A stretch of DNA of 64,000 nucleotides, taken from positions 1-64,000 of the forward strand of contig JALDRC010000010.1 in NCBI GenBank assembly GCA_031316115.1. Reading direction: 5' to 3'. The notes beneath the pieces are model-generated. The model did no database searches. It was given only the letters and a program-made list of their open reading frames with translations, and was not told the DNA's origin. Positions within the stretch are counted from its first letter, which is position 1, and each line of letters opens with the position of its first letter. Source of the DNA: Nitrososphaeraceae archaeon (GTDB lineage: Archaea > Thermoproteota > Nitrososphaeria > Nitrososphaerales > Nitrososphaeraceae). Positions 46,121 through 55,208 of this stretch are shown here, piece by piece. The position numbers and the translations under genes were made by a program.

Positions 46121-46996
46121 TTAATTACAAATCGAACTCATTTTGATCTGGTTGTAAAATATTTTTGGTTTTCCGGGTTCAGGAGTTTCTATGTAATGTG
46201 TTGCTCCTACCGAATCTAAAGCAGATAAATCAGTAGCGATCGCCCAGAAAGCAGGATAGTCTTTATTTCCTGGATTATATCCAAAAATCCCTTTTCTTGC
46301 TCCATTTTTGTCTCTAACTAAGGCTAGAGAATCGGATGTAGCAACTATATATGTAAAAGGACCATCTGCTTTATTGATAAATTCATAATTTGCTTTTTCT
46401 ATATCTCCGTGCCTCAAAATTTGGTCTGAAATAAATACTGCGATGACCTCAGAATCACATTTAGAAAAAAACCTATATCCTTTTAGTTCAAGTGAAGATC
46501 TTAACCGCGAATAATTTGTGATTTCTCCATTATGGACCACGGCCATATCTGGGTAAGCTGTTGTGCTAAATGGATGTGCATTGTAAGGATTAACTCTACT
46601 GCTTGTGGCTATCCTCAAATGACCTATCCCATGTGTACCTAGAACCGACTTTATTTTATATTTTAATTCAAGATCTCTGACAAGTCCTACATCTTTTAAA
46701 AGGTTCATCTCTTTTGCAAAACTCGCTAGAATAATATCAGGGTCTTTGTTTAATTGATTCATACTACTGGCTAGTCTTTCTCTTGATACTTTTTCTGTAA
46801 AAGAACAATATACCCCATTGATTTTTCTATAATAATCTATTTTGTAAAACTCTTTGTTTGTTTCTTTATTGAAGATGGCTACGCCTGTACTATCCTGGGC
46901 TCTTATCTGCTGACTCTCCATCATTTTGTATAGAAGAGAACCGATAGGAAAGTGTTCTTTGCAATTTTCCAACATGACAGCACATATTCCACACAT
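46121..46996 (-). CDS. Class II (Ntn) glutamine amidotransferase subunit, GltB1/MgsA-like
   Basis: This 291-residue protein starts MCGICAV, so Cys2 becomes the N-terminal nucleophile after Met removal, as in all class II amidotransferases. Further family marks are GHLRIATSS, NAHPFS, VVHNGEITNY (oxyanion Asn-Gly), FFSKCDSEVIA (glutamine-binding Asp) and GPFTYIVA. It hydrolyses glutamine and delivers ammonia, presumably to the FMN subunit encoded by the operon. It is a stand-alone domain, as in MgsA/GlxB, not fused as in standard GltB. ATG at 46996, 3 bp after the stop of 47000-48181: tight operon. Confidence 0.9.
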   Translation of the reverse strand: MCGICAVMLENCKEHFPIGSLLYKMMESQQIRAQDSTGVAIFNKETNKEFYKIDYYRKINGVYCSFTEKVSRERLASSMNQLNKDPDIILASFAKEMNLLKDVGLVRDLELKYKIKSVLGTHGIGHLRIATSSRVNPYNAHPFSTTAYPDMAVVHNGEITNYSRLRSSLELKGYRFFSKCDSEVIAVFISDQILRHGDIEKANYEFINKADGPFTYIVATSDSLALVRDKNGARKGIFGYNPGNKDYPAFWAIATDLSALDSVGATHYIETPEPGKPKIFYNQIKMSSICN

Positions 46997-46999
46997 TTT

Positions 47000-48181
47000 T
47001 TATTCTCCTCCTATTGATTTAAGCACGTCTCTAACTTCTGAATAAGTCATATTCAATTCTTTATTACTGAGGAATTCATCAATTAGTTCGCCTATTGTAT
47101 CTAGATAAGTTTTGTCTATTCCTTCAAGTGGAATATTTCCTTGCAAGCTTGCATCTATACTAGAAGTACGCAAATCGGATGGAGATATATTATGAAAATC
47201 GCTATACCCTAATGCTGCAGGTATTCCCCTAAGTTCTTCTTTTGTTCCTATCATATGCCTGTAAACACTTTCTGCAATAGATATTACATCGTAAGGCTTT
47301 TCAGAGTAAATGTAAGAATTTGCTATCAATATACTTGTCGAATATCCTATAATATCTGCACCTAGTGCTGCTACTTTGGCAATCTTACCTGTACTGTTTA
47401 CGTCTCCTGCAATTACTAAAATTGCATTATCACTACTCTCATCCTTACTTTTATAATAACTATTTAGTGCATTTCTTGCATCACAAATTACTTTTATTGC
47501 ATGTTTGCCATTGTATCTTGAACTTTTCGTGATCTTTTCAGTATCAACTAGAATCCCATCTGTTTTCAAATCCAAGATGGAATTAAAACTTGATGGAAAA
47601 ACATTACTAACATCCACTAATATAGGACCGTCAAATTGTTCTCTTAAATCTCTAATTATGTCAACCGAAGAGTCGTCTTTATATTCAAACACTAGCCCAT
47701 CTGCGCAGAATTCGTTGCACTCACCTAAAAGATCACCAGGATGATTTTCTGAAATAGACGATATTTTTTTAAATAAAGGATATTTTCTTTTATCCTTTTT
47801 TGTATTTATTTCTCCCTCCAAAATTATTCCTACTACCTGTCCTTGTTCAGCTAGTCTGTTTAAGGCAAGATGTAAAGAATCTAGGGAATAAGAATCCATA
47901 TCAATACTTCCATAGATTATCAAAGGTATATTCAAAACAATCTTTCTAGACTTGCCAATTCCAATGGAAATGTCCAGGTTTATGGTTTCCCTATAAGGAT
48001 CATAAGCAGGTCTTGAGAGTTGAGCCCCTATCAAAGTCACATAATCCCATAGATTTATGGCTCTAAGATTGATGTCACGAGTCTTTCTAATGTTATCATC
48101 CATAGAAGCAGAACGTGGTATACCTGTCTTTGCAAGCTCCAATACGGCTCTTCTAATCATGAATTTGTCTGAATCATTCAA
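47000..48181 (-). CDS. FMN-fold glutamate-synthase paralogue lacking the Fe-S cysteines
   Basis: This 393-residue protein is related to the FMN-binding GltB2 domain encoded just upstream (48241-49740). Shared landmarks are IPLIIYGSIDMDSYSLDSLHLALNRLAEQG (in part) against VPFFVSGMSYGSLKLPAKIALHLALNKLAKEG, and VIAGDVNSTGKIAKVAALGADIIGYST against the VHGSVWDSERIAKCIALGANGVGIGTG segment. The region that holds the 3Fe-4S cysteines in the neighbour (Cys390/396/401) here reads SILIANSYIYSEKPYD without cysteine, and the glutamate-channel GQGAKIGHGG loop is gone. It is probably a non-catalytic or regulatory partner subunit. It overlaps nothing but lies 59 bp after the previous stop and 3 bp before the amidotransferase. 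ATG at 48181. Confidence 0.75.
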   Translation of the reverse strand: MNDSDKFMIRRAVLELAKTGIPRSASMDDNIRKTRDINLRAINLWDYVTLIGAQLSRPAYDPYRETINLDISIGIGKSRKIVLNIPLIIYGSIDMDSYSLDSLHLALNRLAEQGQVVGIILEGEINTKKDKRKYPLFKKISSISENHPGDLLGECNEFCADGLVFEYKDDSSVDIIRDLREQFDGPILVDVSNVFPSSFNSILDLKTDGILVDTEKITKSSRYNGKHAIKVICDARNALNSYYKSKDESSDNAILVIAGDVNSTGKIAKVAALGADIIGYSTSILIANSYIYSEKPYDVISIAESVYRHMIGTKEELRGIPAALGYSDFHNISPSDLRTSSIDASLQGNIPLEGIDKTYLDTIGELIDEFLSNKELNMTYSEVRDVLKSIGGE

Positions 48182-48240
48182 AATTGTTTAACCTCGGCTT
48201 GAAATACTTGCGAATCATTTCTATCTTCCAAACCTCTCAA

Positions 48241-49740
48241 TTATTTATTCTCCAGCCTTTCATTTATTCTTCGGTTTCTACTATCAATGGCTTTCTTTAC
48301 CTTTTCCTTTACCAGGTCTTTAAAAGTAACACCGTCTTCTAACATCAAACCACAAAGCATACTAGATAACTCGTCGGTTGCAACAAGGTCGTCTTTTCTA
48401 AGATCATTAATGCTTTTTCTCCCTAGCGAACCAGCAATATTTTTTAGCTCAGATAATGTTCCTTTAACATAGTTAACTATTCCTGTCACGCTTTGTTCTA
48501 TGTCCAATTTTTCATATGATCCAGTTAATCCTGCTGGACATACATTTGTATAACAATCTTGCACAAGAGTACACCCCATTGAAAGAAGAAAACCTGTACC
48601 TATACCAACGCCATTAGCACCTAATGCAATACATTTAGCTATTCTCTCAGAATCCCATACACTCCCATGAACTATTAACTTGAACTCATCCTTTGCAGTT
48701 ATTGAATAATAATCTTCAATTGCTTTTCTTGATGGAATAAGAGATGGTACTGTATTTATTCCAATGATATCTCGGAGTTCCCAAGGAGCAGCTCCAGTTC
48801 CTCCTACAAAACCATCAATCGAAGCTGCATCAGCATAGGATTTGAGTATTATTTCAATATCATCATATACGTGCGAACATCCTACTTTTACTATTATAGG
48901 TGATTTCCAATCCGTAATTTCTCTCAACTCCAGAATCTTTGCTACCAAGTCTTCCGGACCCAAAATATCCAGATGTCTAGAAGGTGAATGTGCTGCTTTA
49001 TAGGACGGAATTCCTCTATTCTCTGCAACTAGATCTGTTACCTTTGGCCCAGGTAGTAAGCCACCATGACCTATCTTTGCTCCTTGACCGATCTTTATTT
49101 CTATAGCATCAGCATTCAAAAGATAACTTGGATCTTTCCAGAATCTTCCAGATGCATACTGAGTAACCAATGGATATAAACGAGAAAAAAGCAGATCCCT
49201 ATCTATTGACTCTAGATTGTGTTCTTTTAGTAGTCGATCAGCATAATCAAGAATACTTTCATGTCTTTTTTTGGATACATTCGAACAAGATTCTTCAGAA
49301 CCGTACAGTTCCCAGGGTAATGCACCACCTTCTCCGGTATTCATTATCATGTTTATTCCTTCTTTAGCCAGCTTGTTTAATGCAAGATGAAGTGCTATCT
49401 TGGCAGGAAGTTTCAAAGATCCATAGCTCATACCAGAAACAAAAAATGGAACGTTTGTAGATATAACATTGCTAGAATATCTTCCTCCCAATATGAAAGT
49501 AGTATCTATATCATTGTAGGAAACATCATTTTCTTTTGGTTTTATTTCTGAACCTATTATCTTAATTGAAGGAAAATAATCATTTGGAGAGCGGGCACCT
49601 AGACCGGAATATGGAACTTCTGAATCATTTACTTTTCTTACGTCGACAATCAATTTATTTAGATCAAAATAGCTGCGCGATGTCTCTGCAGCTTTCAAAA
49701 TGTGTCTTTTTAGATCTAGTACATCTTTTGAATACGGCAT
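48241..49740 (-). CDS. FMN/3Fe-4S glutamate-synthase-type subunit (GltB2/MgsC-like)
   Basis: This 499-residue protein is the catalytic oxidoreductase module of glutamate synthase. Landmarks are VSGMSYGSLKLPAKIALHLA (in part, FMN site), NTGEGGALPWEL (134-144), KIGQGAKIGHGGLLPG (216-230), GTGAAPWEL, the phosphate-binding LGANGVGIGTG, and the 3Fe-4S ligands C390-x5-C396-x4-C401 followed by PAGLTG. It would reductively add ammonia to 2-oxoglutarate or a related reaction such as N-methylglutamate formation. The electron donor is not encoded here (no GltD-like subunit), so ferredoxin is plausible. ATG at 49740, 41 bp after the glnA stop, same strand. Confidence 0.92.
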   Translation of the reverse strand: MPYSKDVLDLKRHILKAAETSRSYFDLNKLIVDVRKVNDSEVPYSGLGARSPNDYFPSIKIIGSEIKPKENDVSYNDIDTTFILGGRYSSNVISTNVPFFVSGMSYGSLKLPAKIALHLALNKLAKEGINMIMNTGEGGALPWELYGSEESCSNVSKKRHESILDYADRLLKEHNLESIDRDLLFSRLYPLVTQYASGRFWKDPSYLLNADAIEIKIGQGAKIGHGGLLPGPKVTDLVAENRGIPSYKAAHSPSRHLDILGPEDLVAKILELREITDWKSPIIVKVGCSHVYDDIEIILKSYADAASIDGFVGGTGAAPWELRDIIGINTVPSLIPSRKAIEDYYSITAKDEFKLIVHGSVWDSERIAKCIALGANGVGIGTGFLLSMGCTLVQDCYTNVCPAGLTGSYEKLDIEQSVTGIVNYVKGTLSELKNIAGSLGRKSINDLRKDDLVATDELSSMLCGLMLEDGVTFKDLVKEKVKKAIDSRNRRINERLENK

Positions 49741-49781
49741 TATAATTATTTCACTTTAAAATGGAACGCATAGAGATGGCA

Positions 49782-51296
49782 TCAGACGTTACCGTACATA
49801 TAGAATTCTCTTGGAGATGGAATCGATGCTACTTTTATATGTTCATCTTTTTTAATCTCGCAATACATCTCTAGAAATTCACTTGTAAACGCAGGTTTTA
49901 GGAATTCCATATCGCTCTCTAGCGATTCTATGGCATCTTGCAAAGATGTGGGTAATTTTTTAATTCCATATTCCATTTTTTTATGTTCTGATAGTTTGTA
50001 GATATCTTCATCTACTGGATCTGGAACTGTAATTTTCTTGTCTATACCGTCCAAACCTGCAAGTAACAATGCTGCCTCAACAAGATAGATATTGGAACTT
50101 GGATCTGGTGTTCTATATTCTATCCTCTTTCTTTTTTCCATTTTTCGAAAGTGCGCAGGAATTCTTATGCTTACAGATCTGTTCATTTTACTCCATGCTA
50201 CATTTATGGGAGCCTCATAGCCTGGTACTAATCTCCTATAAGAGTTCGTTGTAGGATTAGTAAATGCACATAATCCCTCTGCATGCTCAATCAACCCTCC
50301 GATATAATATAATGCTGTTTGACTTAACTCTGCATATTCATCTGCAGGATCATAGAACAAGTTAACATCTTCATTTTTCTTCTTCCCCCACAGACTCTGA
50401 CTAACATGCATCCCTGAACCATTATCTTGGGCAACAGGTTTTGGCATAAAATTCGCAACCATTCCACGTTTTGCAGCCGATTCCTTTACTGTTTTCTTAT
50501 AAGTAACTACTTTATCGGCCATTGGAACAAGACTATCAAATGACATTTGAATTTCACATTGTCCTGCTGTAGCTACCTCGTGATGATGAGCTTCAACCTT
50601 GATTCCAAAATATTGGCGTAATACATCGGATACTTCATCTCTAAAGTCGGTTAAACTATCTGCAGGAGGTGCAGGAAAATATCCGCTTTTGAAAGGAATT
50701 GTGTATCCTCCGTTAGAATTCCCATTTCCCCATGGAGCCTCTGTAGATTCAATGGAATACCCTGTTCCGCCTGAACAATTAACCGCCGACATAGCATTTG
50801 GCAATAATGTTATCTTGTTGAATACAAAAAATTCCAATTCCGGCCCCCAATAACTGTTCTCAAATCCTTTATTCTTTGCGAATTCGGCTGCCTTCTGTGC
50901 AATAAATCTTGGATCCCTACTGTACCGAGCTCCGTTAAAACCTTCATAGATATCAACAAACATACGTGCAGTTGTTGAACCATACATGTTACTAATACTA
51001 TGATGATTTTTATCGAAATAATTTGGTAGAATAGCAAATGTATCTGGATCAGGTTTTAGTACCATATCAGATTCCTGAATTTCTCTGAACCCTCTTATAG
51101 AACTTCCATCTAATCTGGGTATACCATTTTTAAATGAATCTTCTGTAATCTCTTCTCCTTGGACACTTATTTGTTGTAAAAATCCAAATGGATCACAAAA
51201 ATTCAACCTAACCCATTTTATATTCATTTGTTCTATTTCATTAACAACATCTAAGTATTTTTTTTTTTGATCCTGATCCGTTCGCGCTATTTGCAT
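49782..51296 (-). CDS. glnA: Glutamine synthetase, type I
   Basis: This 504-residue enzyme forms glutamine from glutamate, ammonia and ATP. Family marks are present in order: FCDPFG, DGSSIRGF, GPELEFFVF, VEAHHHEVATAGQCEI, NGSGMHVSQSLW, NSYRRLVPGYEAPI, then RIPAHFRKMEKRKRIEYRTPD. Length and motifs fit GSI; the adenylylation-loop region does not match the bacterial NLYDLP site. It heads a five-gene minus-strand cluster with dissected glutamate-synthase-like subunits, so it likely supplies glutamine to them. ATG at 51296 lies about 25 nt from a TATA-like box, suggesting a leaderless transcript. A divergent Lrp/AsnC gene and a pair of 15-bp direct repeats lie upstream. A gamma-glutamylmethylamide-synthetase-like role is a less likely alternative. 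Confidence 0.93.
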   Translation of the reverse strand: MQIARTDQDQKKKYLDVVNEIEQMNIKWVRLNFCDPFGFLQQISVQGEEITEDSFKNGIPRLDGSSIRGFREIQESDMVLKPDPDTFAILPNYFDKNHHSISNMYGSTTARMFVDIYEGFNGARYSRDPRFIAQKAAEFAKNKGFENSYWGPELEFFVFNKITLLPNAMSAVNCSGGTGYSIESTEAPWGNGNSNGGYTIPFKSGYFPAPPADSLTDFRDEVSDVLRQYFGIKVEAHHHEVATAGQCEIQMSFDSLVPMADKVVTYKKTVKESAAKRGMVANFMPKPVAQDNGSGMHVSQSLWGKKKNEDVNLFYDPADEYAELSQTALYYIGGLIEHAEGLCAFTNPTTNSYRRLVPGYEAPINVAWSKMNRSVSIRIPAHFRKMEKRKRIEYRTPDPSSNIYLVEAALLLAGLDGIDKKITVPDPVDEDIYKLSEHKKMEYGIKKLPTSLQDAIESLESDMEFLKPAFTSEFLEMYCEIKKDEHIKVASIPSPREFYMYGNV

Positions 51297-51318
51297 ATAC
51301 TAGTGTCAACATGCCCAC

Positions 51319-51381
51319 ATATAAAGTATTTCATAGTTTTGTTTAACATATAAGAGATCTAATGCGGTTTTGTTTAACATA
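51319..51381 (-). promoter_or_regulatory. glnA promoter with two direct-repeat operator candidates
   Basis: On the minus strand CTTTATAT (51326-51319) is a TATA-like box about 25 nt before the glnA ATG. Just upstream of it GTTTTGTTTAACATA occurs twice (51336-51350 and 51367-51381, plus-strand orientation) with a 31-bp period, i.e. three helical turns, so both copies face the same side of the DNA. They are good candidates for binding of the divergent Lrp-type regulator or another factor. Confidence 0.6.
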
Positions 51382-51636
51382 CATTAAGTTCACTTCAATA
51401 ATAGTTAAGTAATACTTTTCAAGCATATTTGTAACCTTCATAAATAACATTATTATGAAAAAGTATATTTGTATCGTATAGAAACTTTAGGTATTGTTCA
51501 AGTAATATGTTTGTAAAAAAGATCTTTTTTATAATAAATTATTCTTGAAAATAATTTTAATATAATTTATATGAAATCATCATCTGTTGAAGTTACCTTG
51601 TAAGACGAAAATATGTAAGGGTTTGTATCTGTAAAG

Positions 51637-51644
51637 TATAAAAA
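51637..51644 (+). promoter_or_regulatory. TATA-like box of the Lrp/AsnC gene
   Basis: TATAAAAA-type sequence about 26 nt upstream of ATG 51666, consistent with a leaderless archaeal transcript. Confidence 0.5.
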
Positions 51645-51665
51645 TGTTTAGCACCAACCATAAAG

Positions 51666-52124
51666 ATGATGCTCCATACCAGTTCTTTGGATGATTTAGA
51701 CATAAAAATACTAAAAAAGCTAATTTCTGATGCTAGATTATCATATCGTGCTATTGCTGAACAGATTGGAGTTTCGCCTCCCACCATACTTGCGAGGGTA
51801 GAAAAGCTTGAAAATAACGCCACTATAAAATCATATTCAGCAATACTTGATCATGAAAAATTAGGTTATGATTTAACAGCAATAATTGAAGTTACAGCTG
51901 TCAAAAATAAAGTTGTAGAAGTTGAAAAGATAATATCTAAATACCAAAATGTGTGTGCGATCTATGACATTACCGGTTTGACGGACATGGTAATTGTTGC
52001 AAAGTTTAAAAATAGAAAGGAACTAAGTAATTTTGTAAAAAAAGATTTATCAATGCCTTATGTAGAAAGGACTAATACGCATATTGTATTTATAACAGTG
52101 AAGGAGGATTTTCGTATTTTATAA
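51666..52124 (+). CDS. Lrp/AsnC-family transcription regulator
   Basis: This 152-residue protein has an N-terminal winged helix-turn-helix (about 8-55: LDDLDIKILKKLISDARLSY, AIAEQIGVSPPTILARVEKL) and a C-terminal RAM ligand-binding domain (about 70-148: LTAIIEVTAV, VCAIYDITGLTDMVIVAKF, HIVFITVKED). The G-x-x-D motif of effector-binding RAM domains is present as ITGLTDM. Lrp-type proteins sense amino acids such as glutamine in archaea. The gene is divergent from glnA, 370 bp apart, so it may control the operon and itself. ATG 51666 or the next codon ATG 51669. Confidence 0.92.
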   Translation: MMLHTSSLDDLDIKILKKLISDARLSYRAIAEQIGVSPPTILARVEKLENNATIKSYSAILDHEKLGYDLTAIIEVTAVKNKVVEVEKIISKYQNVCAIYDITGLTDMVIVAKFKNRKELSNFVKKDLSMPYVERTNTHIVFITVKEDFRIL

Positions 52125-52400
52125 TTACATCCATTAAATTTTGATTTATTTTTTTATTTCAATATAGAATTATGACACAATTTTGGTTTTATAATTCTAA
52201 GTATAGTATACTAAATTTTAACATTAAATTATTTATATTAGACTAAGTTGGTCTATATATTTTCATTACTTTGAGTTTCCTATTTTTTTAATTTAATGAA
52301 TATAATTAATAAAAGTCACCTTCAAAGATTAATCTAACAAAAAATCTGATATTTACTCTAGTTAATATGGATAAAAATCAGGTATTGATTTAATTCTATG

Positions 52401-52410
52401 CATTAAATAA
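52401..52410 (+). repeat. Target-site duplication, left copy
   Basis: CATTAAATAA at 52401-52410 is repeated at 53340-53349, flanking the IS1595-type element. Confidence 0.75.
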
Positions 52411-53339
52411 GGTAATACCTAAGGTGTTGGAACAGTTTTAACGAGAATATTTATTAACATATTAAAGATATTTCTATTTCTATTGTTGAATCTAAATTCT
52501 ATTTCTTTTAGATACAGATGACAATATTGTTTTGGTACTCCTCTAGAATGATATAACCAAGTATTAGCATAACTCCAGAATCCTTCAATTCCGTTAATAT
52601 GACTATCCTCTCTTACGTATTCTTCTCTTCCATGTGCAACACCTTTGTGTTTTCCAATCATATTTAACATTGCCTATGCAGTATGATCATCTGAATAATA
52701 CAAACTACCTTTCTTAGTATATTGTTTTATTAAAGGAATGAATGTTTCATGCTTTCTATCTGATACCGGAAATGTAATAACAATTCCATTCCTCTTGTAG
52801 ATACCAAAAACCAGATTTTTGTGCTCAATTGAACCCCATCCACACTTTCCTCCTCTTCTGCGATCACCAAATAATGCTTCATCAATTTCTATGTACCAGA
52901 TAATTGTAATTTCCTTATCTCATCTAATAAAGAATCATAAATCGCCTGTCTAAATATTTTAAATGTTCTTTCTATTGTCTTAAGACCTATAGGTACATAA
53001 AATCTGATTCTGTATTCTGGTACACCTAATGTAAAGAGATAAACAAGGTGAGATACTATATCTGGTGGATAATTGAATTCTCCAATATACGTACCAGTAA
53101 AATCATTAAATTTATATCTACATCTTTTACATCCATAACGTTTATCCTTTTCAAAATAATACAGCATCCTATAGTTACATTTTATACATCTTCTTCTTCC
53201 CTTCCATCTTGCATGACAAAAATAACCCCTACTTTTTGTCACACTTCCAATGAGTTTAACATTACTTATCTCACGCATGAATCAAGCATGATGTTATATC
53301 AATAACTATCTAATTTCTGTTCCAAAAGATGGGGTATTT
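52411..53339 (-). mobile_element. IS1595 (ISXO2-like) element with broken transposase
   Basis: Terminal inverted repeats AATACC-7-TTGGAACAG lie at 52414-52435 and, reversed, 53317-53338, bounded by the direct repeat CATTAAATAA. The transposase (minus) starts at 53278 with zinc-ribbon CIKC and CKRC, FNDFTGTYIGEFNYPPDI, breaks frame at about 52890, continues WYIEIDEALFGDRRRGGKCG, meets a TAG (DDHTA then AM), and ends with HINGIEGFWSYANTWLYH, GVPKQYCHLYLKEIEFRFNN. These are the DDE_Tnp_IS1595 landmarks. One frameshift and one stop inactivate it, but ends and target duplication are intact. Confidence 0.88.
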
Positions 53340-53349
53340 CATTAAATAA
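53340..53349 (+). repeat. Target-site duplication, right copy
   Basis: Second copy of CATTAAATAA flanking the IS1595-type element. Confidence 0.75.
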
Positions 53350-53914
53350 AACAAATCTCCTTTGGTTGTATTATAAGAAAAATTAAAAATTTTACTATTA
53401 TCATGAAAATATTTAGTAAATCCCTTATAATTTTAAGATGTTAAATTCTGATAAGGATTCTTTCTGATAATCTTGCAATCTACATCTATCCTTTAAACAT
53501 TTTTCTCATTTCAAAATAAGAAAAAAAGAGGCTGATTTTCCCTGTATCAGATAGTTCACAATCAATTAATCTATAGACAAGAAAATCTATACGATAAAAA
53601 AGTCAATATAGCCTATATATCTTTCATGTATGCTGAAGATATTCATTAGTTTCTGAAATATAACATTGGCATTGTAAGATTACTTCTTTGTTACTATTAA
53701 TAATAAAATAAATATAATTAAAATATTCTTATTATTTTTATTGTTGGCTTTTTTATGTATTTTAACATGATATCGTAGAGATTTATTAATCCTAGTTTGG
53801 TTACGAATATATTTTTTCTAATAAAGTTTCAATGATATTAGTCAAATTAACTTAAACTTTACAGCAATATAAATTCCACTACTTTAGTTAAATACAATAA
53901 AAAAAAGAAAAATT
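53350..53914. other. Gene-free stretch
   Basis: No gene or relic recognised. Confidence 0.35.
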
Positions 53915-54208
53915 CTATTTCCTTCTCGCTACTATAGTATGCGTTTTATCAACATACCATCTTATGGAATCTTTGTACTCTGACCACCAATCAAAAAAGG
54001 AATCACTGGTTTCTGCTTGAAATAATAAAAATCCATTGTATTCTGTTCCCCATGCATGACTATATTCTCCTATGAGCTCAATACCCTGAGGCAATGTATT
54101 CTTTAATTCGTTCCATTCCTTCCTTGATTTTTCCTTCTCATCATGTGTAAGTGCTCGGAATTTATAAAATACCAAAAAAGTTGTACGATGTTGAGTTATG
54201 TGAGTCAT
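53915..54208 (-). CDS. Small alpha/beta-barrel-like protein (DUF3303-like)
   Basis: This 97-residue soluble protein reads TTFLVFYKFRALTHDEKEKS, then ELKNTLPQGIELIGEYSHAW, GTEYNGFLLFQAETSDSFFD and WWSEYKDSIRWYV. The beta-alpha-beta pattern and the W-G-x-x-Y-NGFLLFQA block with a following W-x-x-Y helix resemble dimeric ferredoxin-like (DUF3303 or EthD-like) proteins. No catalytic residue is evident. ATG at 54208; single gene. Confidence 0.6.
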   Translation of the reverse strand: MTHITQHRTTFLVFYKFRALTHDEKEKSRKEWNELKNTLPQGIELIGEYSHAWGTEYNGFLLFQAETSDSFFDWWSEYKDSIRWYVDKTHTIVARRK

Positions 54209-54572
54209 ATTTTATTATAATAATATTAAACGAAATTAAAAAATATTTAAATTTATTAGCGTTGGGTAGTATCAATTTGATAGATGTATATTTTTTCTAG
54301 CTTTTTATTAAAACTTATTGAGTCTATATAATTACAATACAAGATAAACCAGAATGAGTTCATAATTTTTATCAATAAACAAATACCTTACTAAATAGTT
54401 GATGGATCTCTTTGTTCATTTTAATGGAGTAAAAATCTACCAGATCTAAATTAAAGTATATTTTGTTCTGAACTTTCATCTAGAAAATTAAGACTTTATT
54501 TTATATAATGAAAGAAAAATTACATAGATGTTGCTATAAATACTAATATTCTTCACATGCTCTAAACTGTAT
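54209..54572. other. Gene-free stretch
   Basis: No gene; probably holds the promoter of the phasin-like gene at 54573. Confidence 0.3.
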
Positions 54573-54974
54573 ATGACTACAGAGAGAAATGAAATCACAG
54601 TAGCAGTAGATGCTTTTCAAGATGAAGCTAGAAAATCATTTGAGATAAATAGTGGAATTCAAAAAAACATACTTTATTCCTATCAATCACTATATGGTCA
54701 ATTTCTAGAAAGTATACCTAAGATATATTGGAATAATTCAAGGATTCAAGAAAGATTTATTGAAACATATAATACAATCAGCAAAAACATTTTCGATAAC
54801 CTGGTTAATAAAACAAATATCATAAATGAAACGATATTTGGAGATATACAAAGATTCAGCAAAAATATGGAATCTGCTAATCGATACTACAATGATACGG
54901 CTAAAAATTATTTCAATTATCAAAATTATTTCAGCTATATGAAAGAATTAGAGAGGACCTCTAGTAATAAATAA
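54573..54974 (+). CDS. Phasin-like amphipathic helical protein
   Basis: This 133-residue soluble protein is almost fully helical, with many Asn, Tyr, Phe and Ile residues in amphipathic spacing (NILYSYQSLYGQFLESIPKI, RFIETYNTISKNIFDNLV, YYNDTAKNYFNYQNYFSYM). No cysteine, membrane helix or catalytic motif. The style matches the product of 3373-3948 and granule-coating phasins, but that link is only compositional. ATG at 54573; single gene. Confidence 0.5.
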   Translation: MTTERNEITVAVDAFQDEARKSFEINSGIQKNILYSYQSLYGQFLESIPKIYWNNSRIQERFIETYNTISKNIFDNLVNKTNIINETIFGDIQRFSKNMESANRYYNDTAKNYFNYQNYFSYMKELERTSSNK

Positions 54975-55208
54975 CTATTTTATTTTTTAATATCTTTAAA
55001 CTACTAGATCATTCTACTTATTTTTAGTTCATTAATGTATTTATTGAAGTTGAAATTATTTAATAAACCTACGATGTAAGATTTTAGAGTGATAATATGT
55101 AACCTATTTTGTAAGATTTGATTTGTAAAAATTAAGATTTCGGTGAATTTTTGAAACTCAATTGGAGATCAAAAATTTGTTTGAATTTGGAAGGTTTTTA
55201 ATCAGACT
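54975..55208. other. Short intergenic stretch
   Basis: No feature recognised. Confidence 0.3.
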
